Part shown: positions 44,171-54,420 of the stretch, piece by piece | Layout of the letters: every line of letters starts with the position of its first letter | Numbering within the stretch: position 1 is the stretch's first letter | Source of the DNA: Perognathus longimembris pacificus | Taxonomy: Eukaryota; Chordata; Mammalia; Rodentia; Heteromyidae | Direction: 5' to 3' | Assembly: GCF_023159225.1 (NCBI RefSeq) | Contig: NC_063161.1 | Location: 71,576,767 to 71,640,766 of the forward strand | Length of the DNA: 64,000 nucleotides | Notes under the pieces: generated by a model | Databases searched by the model: none | What the model saw: only the letters and a program-made list of their open reading frames with translations | Told to the model about the DNA's origin: nothing | Translations under genes and position numbers: made by a program

Positions 44171-45012
44171 TTTCTGGAAGGTGTGGAGGAAACTTGTGTC
44201 CATGTACCAGCTCAGCACATTCTTTGTGTTTTCAGCCACAATGGCCTGGTTGCTCTTCGGTTTCCTTCTCACGCTGTTAGGTCCCCTGTGATTCCGTGTA
44301 TTACTCTGTGTGTGCTTGTGTCCACATGCCTGCAGTCGTCTGTAGTGGTAGGAGTTGTGGGCATATGTGGGCTGCATCACTGGTCCCAGTGGCTGTGGCG
44401 GGGGTTGGTTCACTCCTTGGCAGGCTGACGTTTTACTGCTTGATGACAGAACCAGGCACTGTGGAAGGTGTGGGGTCTGTGCTGGAGTCACGGGCCTACC
44501 CGAGGGCCTGTGCGCTAGGTAGTTCTGGGGAAGGAAACCTTGGTTTTGAGAGACCTTGGCAGCGCATGTGGCTTTGGCATCTGTCAAAGAAGAGCTACTT
44601 AGACTGCTCGTTTTATCGTCTCCGGGCAGAAGCATCCGATCAGGCTTCATGAACTGCAGACGAGAGCATTGATCTCAGGACTCACACACTAAGCTGGAGC
44701 AGACGAGCAGACACTTTGCTCGATAGACGGACACCTTGTGAGACCGGAAGGACTCCAGTCCCTCCAGCCCCTGGAACCTAGGCCACGCCACACGTGGGGC
44801 AGGTTCTGTCAGCCAGTCCTGCTGGTAAGCAGCCCTATGGAAGAGCAAGGAGGTTGCAGCTTTCTGGAAGTGTCTGCCTCTGCAGTGGTAACTGCTGCGC
44901 TCTAAGCACAGCGCTGGGCTTTCCTGCACCAAGTTCTCCAAAGGGCAACAGCGTGGCTGTGGTCCCCACCTGCAGCGGGTGCCGTGGTGGCCCCACCCGG
45001 TTGTTCAGAGGA
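44171..45012 (+). other. Unique intron
   Basis: No gene or dispersed repeat is recognised. Confidence 0.5.
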
Positions 45013-45110
45013 CTGTGCTCAAAACACGGTCTTGCTGTGTAGATCAGGCTGGCCTCAAACTCATAGTCCTCCTGCTGTAGCCAGCAGTGCTGGGATTGAT
45101 TACATGCATG
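45013..45110 (-). mobile_element. B1-like SINE, reverse
   Basis: Reads ggtcttgctgtgtagatcag then gctggcctcaaactcatag, the reverse of a B1 monomer. Confidence 0.8.
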
Positions 45111-46404
45111 GCATCCATAGCCACTCCATGCTCAGTTACAACAGAGACTATTACTGACTGCACTGAACAGCAGGGTCCCACAGCAGATTCACAGAGCTGT
45201 TCTGTGTGCCTGCAGCGGTCCTGCTGCCGGTGAGGGGAGGTGTGGGGGTGAGGCTATCCTCATGCAGGGCCTGAGGAATCCCAGGCCGTGCATGAGGAAG
45301 CCCCTCCTTGGCCTTCTGGACCTTTCCCTAAAGCTCAGCCTTCAGACAACCTGGTTTCTTTCGTTGAGCTAGCTTCTCTGTCCATCATCCATTGTGGCCT
45401 CCTCCATCTCTGTCTCCCCGGGGGGACTGGCCACTGAATGGCCATGCCTCCTTCATTAGTGTAAACCTAAGGCTGGCTCTCTGCTTGCTCCCTGGGTGCT
45501 GGTGGTGGAGCTGGCTTTTGTCCCCTATGTGCACTGAGGGACCCTGGCCCTGCCTGGAGCAGCCCTGGGCTGCCCCTCCTCCTCTAGTGTTTTCTTAGGG
45601 CACACCGTGTTTGCCCCTCCCTCTTTTGCATACTCCCCCTGGCCCTGTGCAGCCCCCAAAGCCAGGCCATGTCTTGAGTGCTGTCACCCTCCCCAGACCC
45701 TGTGGACACTGGGCACACAAGCATCCAGGGTGAGGCACTGGCTGGGCTCCATGCCTGCTGCATACTTGCCCTGATTCTGGAGAACCCCTGGTGTGGCAGT
45801 GGGGTGTGAATGAGGTGCTGCAGTGAGCTGAGTGTGGGATTTGGAGACATGGTACACGGGAGATCCGTGAACGGGGTACTTGGAGGGAAAGTGCTCCCCA
45901 CAGAATGCGTAGTGGATGTAGTAGAGGCCAGTCTCCAGGCCTGCAGCCTGGTGAGGAGGTAGCCATGTGGGTATGGCACCAGGGACAGGAGGCCAAATGA
46001 ACTGGCTGACATGAGCTGTGTGGAGGTGTGGGCATGGCTGGGAGAAGTGGCTCAGAGCAGCATCGGGGGTGTTGGCGGGGAGCCTGGGCAGGGAGACTTA
46101 AGGATGCCTGTCTGACATCTTCATAAAGGAGGAGAGCATGCATGTATGCCACGTGTGTGCCTGACAGGTGGCCGCTGCCCCATCCACACGTGGTCTGCAT
46201 GCATGAGGCCGGGTGAGGCCATCACTGGCCACGCTTCCGTGGCGCCTGGTGGGCTGTGTGGACACAGGCACACCATAAGTCCTCTAAGGACCCCAGGCTG
46301 TGCTCCGGCCTTAGAGGTAGAAGTTTCTGTCGTTGCTGCCTGACACTGTATTCTTGTCTGAAAGTTGGTGGACTGAGAAGCTGGGGACTGGGCACTGGCT
46401 ACAT
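45111..46404 (+). other. Unique GC-leaning intron
   Basis: No gene is recognised. A 200-codon frame on the complement (45595-46200) has no known domain. Confidence 0.45.
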
Positions 46405-46638
46405 ATTCTTTTTTCTTTTTCTCTTTTTATTCTGGTCCTGGGTCTGGGTGTGGTCCCTGAGCTTCTTTTTGCTCAAGGCTGGCACTCTCCCAGTTGAGCC
46501 ACAGCTCCATTGTGGCTTTTTGGGGGTTCATTGTAGATAAGAGTCTCGTGGACTTTTCTGCCCATGCTGGCTTTGAGCCGTGATCCTCAGCTCTCAGCCT
46601 CCTGATCAGTTAGTATTGCAGGCGTGAGCCACTGGCCC
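46405..46638 (-). mobile_element. Composite SINE, reverse orientation
   Basis: Tail (ctcaaggctggcactctccc), middle (gtagataagagtctcgtgg) and head (gcaggcgtgagccactggc) in order. Confidence 0.87.
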
Positions 46639-47336
46639 CTGGGGGGATGCCCAGGGAACATGAGCCTCCAGTGCCTGTGAGGACACTCAGGAACACCAGG
46701 GCCATCCGGGGTGTGCTGCTGGCCATGGGTCTCAGGCTGGACTGCGGGCAGCAGGAGGAAGCCCTGAAGTGGCTGAGCTGGTTCCACGAGATTTTTCTAG
46801 CTCTTTATGGTAGACTTTCTATTTTTCTCCTTTTCAAGCTCAGGTAAAGCCGTGGACAGTCTAGCATTTTGCTTTCTTAGATTTTTTTTGTTTTTGCCGA
46901 GCTGGGAATGAAAAGAGCTTTGGGCACTCTAGAGTTCTGCTTTTCAAAGTGAGTAAATTTAGAATCAATGTTTATGAAGTCTGTAAATAAATAATAAAAA
47001 AGCCCTGCCTGGTGCCATGTCACCGGCAGTTTTGTGAATATTTCCTGGAGCAGGCCTGCCTGCAGGGGAGGGCATCACCAGCTCAGGATGACTCTCCTGT
47101 TGTCTCCTGGACCTAGACCCAATTGTTGTCTCTTTACTTGCCCACTGGAGACTCCCAGAGGCTCAGCCCTTGCTGTGAGCAGGGTTAGCGGCCTGGCGCC
47201 CATGTGGCCTGGGCTCTAGCCCCCTACCCCCCTTGTGGCCTACAGCCTGGGTGGTGTCTGCCAGTACTCTTTCGTGTAGGGGCAGGAACAAGAAAGGGGC
47301 ACATCCCGCGCATGCAGATTTCCTCTGAGCACTTTT
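46639..47336 (+). other. Unique intron
   Basis: No gene or repeat is recognised. An AT-rich patch lies at about 46960-47000. Confidence 0.5.
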
Positions 47337-47540
47337 TCTTCTTTGGCAGTACTGGGGTTTGAACTTGGGCCTCGCCCTTGCCAGGCTGGCTTCTCCCACT
47401 GAGCCTACAGCCTCCATGCTGTTGGCTGGAGATGCAGTCTAGTAAACTTTCCTGCCTGGGCTGGCTTCCAGCCACGCTCCTCCGGATCCTTGCCTCCTGA
47501 GTAGCTAGGATTGCTGGTGTGAGCCACCAGCACCCGGCTT
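47337..47540 (-). mobile_element. Composite SINE, reverse orientation
   Basis: Tail (ggtttgaacttgggcctcgc) and head (tcctgagtagctaggattgc) are recognisable; the middle is shortened. Confidence 0.78.
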
Positions 47541-48640
47541 TCCTGAGTATCTACTTCATGTCCGTGGTTGGTTGAGCCCAAGGGTGTGCAAGCTCTAGAT
47601 GTAGAGGGCTCCCGCTACCTCTTGGGATGCTGAGGGCTGGCCGAGCCCCCTGCCACAGCTTGGGAGATCTCCTTGTATCCTCCCCAAGCAGCTGGGGAGT
47701 ATGGAGCCTTCAGAATCGAGGCCTCCCTCTGCTGAATTTGCCCCTGTAGAGAGGACCCAGCCAACCCCTCAGTTCTACAGCAGCTCTAAAGAATACATGT
47801 GTTTATTATCTAAAAGGCCCACTAGAGTGGCAGAGTGTTAAGTCTGTGTGCAGGAGGGTTGGGGCACCTGGAGCCAGCGGAGAGGCCCTGGAAGTGATGG
47901 AAGGTACCTGTGGTGGCCATGCATTCTCCCTCCCGGACACTGTGGGGGCCACCCACCCTTGTGTGGCAGGTGATGGTTTCCAGTTCTCTCCTGGACACTA
48001 TGTGGGACGCACAGCCCTCCTCTCTCCCTGCGCCATGTGACGGTGCCTGCCGGAGCACATGGCTGACCAGAAAGGGAGTGTGGTGGGCGCTGGGTAGCAG
48101 CGGTGCCACCCTGACCCTGCTCAGGTGTCGTTCCCCCCCCTCCCCCCGGGTTGCTAATGGAGTTGTAAGGAGCTAGTGGAAACAGGAAGGCTTGTGAAGG
48201 AGAGGTAAATGTCCAATTCTGCAAATGTTTGGGGGAGGAGTTGGGAACTGGGCCCCTTCTTAACAATAGCAAATGTGGCTCATTCCATTAGGGCAGGTGG
48301 TGGGTACCTAGGAATTTGTGCTTTTCTGAAGTATGTCATTAGAAAAAGCAATATATACTAGATGTGTGTGAGTGTTTACATGTGTAATGATCCGGGCACG
48401 GGCCTGCTATGCAGGGTTAGGGGTTTACTTAAAGAACACTAAAGTTACAGTGGCTTCACTTTATCGAAGAACTCCTATGTTCTCTTTGCTTATTTTTAAA
48501 TATTAGAAGGCAGAGGAAATACTTAGGTCCTCTGCATTTTAAGAAGACAGGCCAGGCACAGTGTGGCAGGCTTTCCTGGATGCCTTGATAAAGTCAGTGC
48601 TGATTTTCCTATCTAGTAGGAGTCCATCCTGGGTTCAGGT
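47541..48640 (+). other. Unique intron
   Basis: No gene or clear dispersed repeat is recognised. Confidence 0.5.
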
Positions 48641-48647
48641 TGGGCCT

Positions 48648-48898
48648 GAGAAATGGAGAGGAAAGGGGGAGGGGAAGGAAGAGAAAGAAGGAGAAGGGAA
48701 GGAAAGGGGAGGAAGAAAAAGGAAGGGAAGGAAATGGAAGGAAGAGAAGGGAAGGGAAGGAAAGAAAAGGAAAGGAAGAGAAGAGAGGGAAGGAAAGGAA
48801 AGGAAGAGATGGAAGGGAATGGAAGAGAAGAAAGGGAGGGGGAGAAAGGGAAGGGAAGGAAGGGGAGGGAAGGAAGGGAAGGGAGGGAAGGAAAGGGG
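48648..48898 (+). repeat. 250-bp polypurine tract (GGAAG-rich)
   Basis: Almost uninterrupted purine (a handful of T) made of GGAAG, GGGAAG, GAAAG and GGGAG words. Glu/Gly/Lys/Arg frames on this strand and Ser/Phe/Pro/Leu frames on the other are composition artefacts. Confidence 0.95.
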
Positions 48899-49849
48899 CC
48901 TCTCCCCGTGTCTTGGCATAATTGAATGGGTAATGTAGGCTGGGAGGGGAGGGAGGCACAGCACATTCCTGTCGTGCCAGCTGTGGGGGCCCATCCTCCG
49001 ATCCGCACCCCCGGCAGCCAGCAGGGAACAATATCCTGTACTTACTGGTGTCCCTTGGAGGAAATCAGAGCTTAATGTGTCCCGTTCAATTAATCCTCAC
49101 AACATCCTGTGTTAGCTCCGTTTTACTAAAGAAGCAGCCAGAACACCATGCTTCTGAGCTACCTGGGACAACTAGGTCCTGTGGCCACTCCTCGTACCAG
49201 GAGCCGTGCTCATGGCCTGACGCAGGCCCACCCCCAGTCCTATCCCTGCTGACCCCGAGGCTCTGCGGGCAGTCTGGTGCTGGGAAGACAGCCTGGGGTC
49301 AGGCCTGGTGGCTGACAAGGTTCAGAGGAAGCAGCGTCACAATGGCGTGGGTCATGTGGTAGGTTCCGCTGGTTCCCTACAGGACGATGCTCAGGGCACC
49401 GTGGCAGGGGTGGTTCCGGAGCCCAGGGCCAGTGCCCACCTTACAGGAGTCTTCCAATGGACCTGCACTGAGGGGCCTGGCCAGCGGCTGGCAAGGCTTG
49501 GGTAGTGTTCAACTTTCTGGTGAGTGACAGGGAGAACAAGGGAGGTATCTGGGACTGCCGTCCCCCGCCTTCTGTGTCCCATCATCCAGGCCCATTTTAT
49601 GCCCATTTTCAGGTAAGGTTTTCAGATAAGGGCAGTGCTGTGCAGGGTTCTTGTAGGGAGACACAGAGCTGGGACCCAAACCTAGATTTCATTGATGAGA
49701 GCTCAAGGTCCTTCAGGTGCACCCCATCTTTGGCGGGGTGCTAGTTCATGTTGTGTTTAAACGCATCTGCGATTGCTTGATATAAGAGGGACCAGCTGAG
49801 CTTGGGGCTCTGCTTTCAGCAAGACAGTGGCTTCTCTTCTCAAAAGCAG
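48899..49849 (+). other. Unique intron
   Basis: No gene is recognised. Confidence 0.5.
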
Positions 49850-50112
49850 ACTGCCGATGGCTCACGCCTGTCATCCTAGCTACTCAGGAGGCTGAGATCT
49901 GAGGATCAAGGTTCAAAAACAAGCCCGGGCAGGAAAGTCTGTGAGACTCTTATCACCAATTAACCAGAAAACCAGAAGTGATGCTGTGGCTTAAGTGGTA
50001 GATCACTATCCTTGAGCTGAAGAGCTCAGAGACAGCGCTCAGGCCCGGCCTTCAAGACCCAAGACGGGACCGCACTCCCCCCCCCAAAAAAAACAAAACA
50101 AAACAAAACAAA
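49850..50112 (+). mobile_element. Composite SINE, full length
   Basis: Head (ctcacgcctgtcatcctagc), middle (cttatcaccaattaaccag), tail (gatgctgtggcttaagtgg) and a CAAAA-rich tail. AAAAGCAGA on both sides may be its target duplication. Confidence 0.88.
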
Positions 50113-50611
50113 AGCAGAGCTCTTTATTAACTGAAAACACTTGGCTGTTAGACATGGCGCTTAATTGCTGTTAGAGTGTATTTCTGTCCCGCTGCCCCTA
50201 ATAAGCCAGAGAACTGTTTGTGCCAAACTTGGGGGAAGAAGGAGGGGAAGACGGGGATGGCGGGAAGGCGGGAGGGGGATGGAAGCCATTCCTGCCCCAT
50301 CTCTCTGCTGCAGCCCTGGGGTTCACCTGGATACTTGGGGTCCAATGTTGGTTTGTCATACCTACTTGCTACGTCTGGTCATCTGCTCTGGAGGCCAGGG
50401 AGAGTCTGAAGGCAAGGCCCAGTCTTTTCAGTCCCCTCACCCAGATCCCCCAACCTGGAGGTGGATAGTCATGCCCCCAGCGCGAGTGCCTCTTTTTTCT
50501 TCAGTATATGTAGACTTTGCATATTCTAATAAAGGAAATTATTGTTTATTACCCCTTTAATCAAAATGGAAATGACTGTTTCTGATTTAAAAAAAAGTAA
50601 GAAATGTGAGC
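50113..50611 (+). other. Unique intron
   Basis: No gene is recognised. The 3' part is AT-rich. Confidence 0.5.
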
Positions 50612-50812
50612 CGAGCCCAGGTGCAGGTGGCTCATGCCTGCCATCCTAGCTACTCAGGAGGTTGAGATCCAAGGATCGAGGTTTGAAGCCTAGGCAGGAA
50701 AGTCCACGAGACTTATCTCCAATCAACCACTGAAAGTCAGAAGTGGGGTGTGGCTCTAGTGGTAGAGTGCCAGCTGAGCAAGGCTTCAGTTGAAGTTCTA
50801 GTACTGGCACAG
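50612..50812 (+). mobile_element. Composite SINE
   Basis: Head (ggctcatgcctgccatccta), middle (cttatctccaatcaaccac) and tail (gtggctctagtggtagag). Confidence 0.83.
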
Positions 50813-51069
50813 AAGAGAAGTTTGCTGCCCGCATGTGCAAGGCTCTGGTTTTATCTCTAAAACCTCAAGTGAAAAAGAAGTTAGGAAAACGGAGAACCTC
50901 CAGAACAGCACAGTGGGAAGTAAAATCTCTGCTAATCCTCTTAGCACGCCGGCTCCAGCAGACATTCTAACAGGCCTTTTCTTCCCTGAGGGCTCGTGCA
51001 GAATAGCTGACACTCTTCAACCACAGCTTTGATCTCCAGCCTACAATGTACTGTGTGATGAAAAATGTC

Positions 51070-51405
51070 TTCCAGGGCTGGGCCTGGTGGCTCATGCCTG
51101 TAATCCCAGCTACTCTGGAGGTGGAGGCAGAAGGATGGATGCCCAGGGTCCAGGCTAAAGCTTGAGACCCAACAGCTGGGCACTGGCTGCTCATGCCTGT
51201 AATCCCAGCTACTTGGGAGTTTGAGACCTGGAGGATCATAGTTTAAAACCAATCCAGGCAGAAAAGTGTGAGACACCATCTCCAAAAATCCAGGTTGAAA
51301 GTGTGGCTCAAGTGGTAGAGCACCAGCCTTGAGCAAGCAAGCTGAGCAAGAGTATGAGGCCCTGAGTTCAAGCTCTTGATACTGGCACAGTAAACAAAGC
51401 AAAAA
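51070..51405 (+). mobile_element. B1-like monomer followed by a composite SINE
   Basis: 51074-51168 is a B1-like head (ggtggctcatgcctgtaatc). 51170-51405 is a second head with middle and tail (gtgtggctcaagtggtag) ending A-rich. Confidence 0.82.
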
Positions 51406-51567
51406 AGCTAAAAGCAGAAAGTGTGTGGGGCCATGGCTCCCAGGGTCTCGGTTTGAATCTCTTTAAGTATAACAAAGGAAACAAACAAAACAAAACACCC
51501 CAAGCTTCCAGTGTTAGCTACAAAGTAAAGACACCAAAACACAGTGTGACTGGCCCCTGTGGTGACA

Positions 51568-51815
51568 CCCCCCCCCCCCCCCGCTCGCCCCACACTGAGT
51601 GAATGACCCCGCGGCCCCCTGCTTCCCCCCCCATTGAGTGAGTGACCCCATGGGCCCCCCACTTGCCCCATACTGAGTGACCCCATGGGCTCCCCTTGTC
51701 CCCCATTGAGTAAGTGACCTCCTGGGCCCCCCTTCCCCCCCATTGAGTGAGTGACCCCATGGGCCCCTGCTTGCCCCCCCACTGAGTGAGTGACCCCTAC
51801 GGCCCTGTGGCCCCT
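51568..51815 (+). repeat. About 40-bp C-rich minisatellite, about six units
   Basis: Units built on ccattgagtgagtgacccca plus a C-rich spacer, spaced roughly 31-41 bp, preceded by 15 Cs (51568-51582). Confidence 0.9.
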
Positions 51816-52515
51816 ATTTGTGTCAGGAACTTTGTACCTCTGCCGTCTCTCCCACCATTATTCCTGATGGTCCCTCACTGCCTCAGGACAGATTTCTAGG
51901 AAGTGTGGGTGGCCTGTGTGTGCACATTTCTCTTTTCAGTTTTTGGGTACGCATTACCACATCGCTTTCCAGAAAAGCTGGGGTGCTGGGCAGCAGCCAC
52001 TGCATTACTTCCTGACACTAGAGGAAGTGGCATCATTGGGTTCAAAGTGGGGCCTAGAGAAGTCCCCCCACTGGGGTGGGGTCTGCAGCCCCTCCGGGTA
52101 TGAGGAGAGTGAGTGGTCCTCACAGCGAGCCTGTCTGTGCTCACTTCCCTTGGCCTTGTCTCCATGTTTCTAAAAGCCATGACAGCGTGACATCGCCTCC
52201 CTCTGTGTCCACGGCAGGAAGGTACACTCCCTTGCGCTTGTGTAAGGGGTGCTGTTCCCCGTGGTTGATGCTTGAGCCCCCCTACTTCTGAGACACTGCT
52301 TGGAGGATTTGGAGCATGCATGGGACAACTTGGGGGGTTAGCTAGGGGACTGGCGTTGCACCCTGGCCCATGGTTACATGCCCTGCTGGTCCTCACATTG
52401 AGCGAGGCTGTGACAGGGCACCAGCCACTGTGCCTCACTGTGCCAGCAGCAGCCACAGCTCAGAAGCATGGGTCTGTGTGAGGGTTCCCGCGGTGAGAAG
52501 GCAGAGGAAGCAGAG
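51816..52515 (+). other. Unique intron
   Basis: No gene or repeat is recognised. Confidence 0.5.
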
Positions 52516-52519
52516 TCAC

Positions 52520-52740
52520 CTGCAGCTGGCCATGCATAGGTGGATTGAACAAGGAAACATGCCCACAGCCATGCCACACTGGCCACGTGCAGGTGGATTG
52601 AATGGAGGAAAGTGCCCACAGCCGTGCCACACTGGCCACGTGCAGGTGGATTGAGTGGAGGAAAGTGCCCATAGCCGTGCCACACTGGCCACGTGCAGGT
52701 GGATTGGATGAGGGAACGTGCCCGTGGCCTTGCCTGCTTG
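52520..52740 (+). repeat. 53-bp minisatellite with paired E-boxes
   Basis: Three clear units and one degenerate unit. Each clear unit has CACGTG immediately followed by CAGGTG (CACGTG at 52584-52589, 52637-52642 and 52690-52695, exactly 53 bp apart). The first degenerate unit near 52528 reads catgcataggtgg instead. Confidence 0.93.
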
Positions 52741-53558
52741 GCACCTGTGGTGACGCAAACATGTCCTTATGTGTGCATGTGTGTGCACTTTGCCCATATT
52801 CAGAGTGTTACGGAACCTGGGCCAGCTCTCCAAGCACCCTGAACACCCAAAGCACAGGTGCCCCCAGGATGCACGGTGTATGTGATGGGCCTTGGGACAA
52901 GCCTGCCCACAGGGCTTTAAAATGGTCTTTGTGAAGGCCTTCCTGGGAAGGGCCTGGAGCTGACTGCCCCTTGCATGTGGCGCCAGGTCTGGTCTCCCTC
53001 CACAGGCAGGGCTGGCCTGGGACCGGCCATGGGAGCATGGTGAACGTGCTGGGCATAGGTGCTGTGGGGCTCCCTCCCTATCCCAGCCCCAGACTCTCAC
53101 GGGGCCTCATAAGAAAGCAGCAGGAGCACAGGGTACAGCCAGAGACCCCTGGCTCCTGCTGGACAAAGAGAGGATGGGGGTGTGGGAATTTGACATCCTC
53201 AGCATGGCAAGATTCCTCTGTGACTGTAACACAGGGGCAGGGAGCCTTCCAGAAGACAAGAATTGTGAACCACATTCGAGCTGAGGACCAGACTCTGTGT
53301 TTTAACCTTTTGGAGAATTGCTCATTTAAAAGCAAACAGAATGAAATATAGACAGTGAAAGCAGGCTAAATCATTTTTATGCTTCCTGGGCTTTGGTGCC
53401 ACGTGATAGGAAGCACCAATGGAGAGGAGAGGAGATGGAGTTTGGAAGGGGAGTGGAGCTCAGTCTGCTGACCCCACACTACCCTTCAGGGCTTGGGGGG
53501 GGGAGTGGCCCCCTCCCCTGGACTGCATGGGTCCAGCAAGGCCTCCAGGATAAAATTC
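52741..53558 (+). other. Unique intron
   Basis: No gene is recognised. Confidence 0.5.
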
Positions 53559-53832
53559 TCAGTGATTCTTTTATTTTCTTCCAATATTTTAATATTCTTT
53601 TTTTTTATTTGTCAAGATGATGTACAGAGGGGTTACAGTTACATACTTAAGGTAGTGAGTACATTTCTTGTCATACTTGTTACCCCCTTCCTCATTTTTC
53701 TCCCACCTTCCCTTCCCCAACAACCAACAGCGCCCCCCCCCCCGCTTTCATCTTTTTTTTTTTAACCGTCCCAATGAGGAACAGCATCATTCTACCCTAC
53801 AATGCTCATGAATGCTATATTCAGTGATTCTT
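53559..53832 (-). mobile_element. Truncated LINE-1 3' end with a 12-bp target-site duplication
   Basis: TCAGTGATTCTT at 53559-53570 and 53821-53832 flanks 250 bp of reverse LINE-1 3' sequence (atttgtcaagatgatgtaca, then gagtacatttcttgtcata). It is related to the 12.1- and 31-kb copies but more diverged. Confidence 0.78.
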
Positions 53833-54059
53833 AAAGCACAACTTACGCTGTGACCTCCCAGAGCCAGCAGAAGTGGGGCCTGGAGATGTCTGTCTGATTG
53901 ATTTCAGGGATCCCCCGCCCCCCAGCAGTTGCAGGGAGGTGGGAGCCTAGGGCTGAGTTACAAGTACCTACCTGCGGGAATAAACAATTCTTTTCAAACA
54001 TCAGTAAAGGTGTGTGTGTGGGGGGGGGGGGCGGTGGGTAACACAACAAAACAAAGGCA

Positions 54060-54420
54060 GCCTAAGATTTATCTGAAGAGGAAGTGGAAAGTTAGTTGCT
54101 GGAGATCTCATTACTGTCTGTCTCGCTCACCGTAATTAAAAAATGCCTGAATGATCTTAATAACACATGATTCAGCTGACAAGCACTAATTGCCCTGTAT
54201 CAGGCCAAGAGAAGATGGATGTTGTCAAGAAAACCACAAGTCAGACAAGCTGATTCTCTTAGTCTGACACGGTGTTCCCATGTACAGACCAGTTTTTGCT
54301 GGAAAGCTTCCAGCGTGGAACGAGGCTCTACCTTCCCATTAATTCTCCTCGCTGCCAGACTGGGGCTTGGCTGGCTGTGACTTCGCTCATCGCGGCTGCT
54401 CGCGGGCCCAGCTCCCTAGC
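54060..54420 (+). promoter_or_regulatory. Homeodomain/E-box-rich unique block, enhancer-like
   Basis: Repeat-free. It contains TAATTA (54133-54138), TGATTCAGC overlapping the E-box CAGCTG (54173-54178), then TGACA, CTAATTG (near 54186) and CATTAATTC (near 54337). This is one of the strongest enhancer-like blocks by eye. Conservation was not tested. Confidence 0.4.

Noticed and set aside
43789..44280. 163-codon HAHGLGEHAVS repeat protein
   Set aside because: The array is a 45-bp minisatellite with an internal 44-bp unit. No splice-site or start evidence, and equal-quality frames exist on the other strand.
48561..49031. Glu/Gly/Lys and Phe/Leu/Pro/Ser proteins
   Set aside because: Translations of the polypurine tract and its complement.
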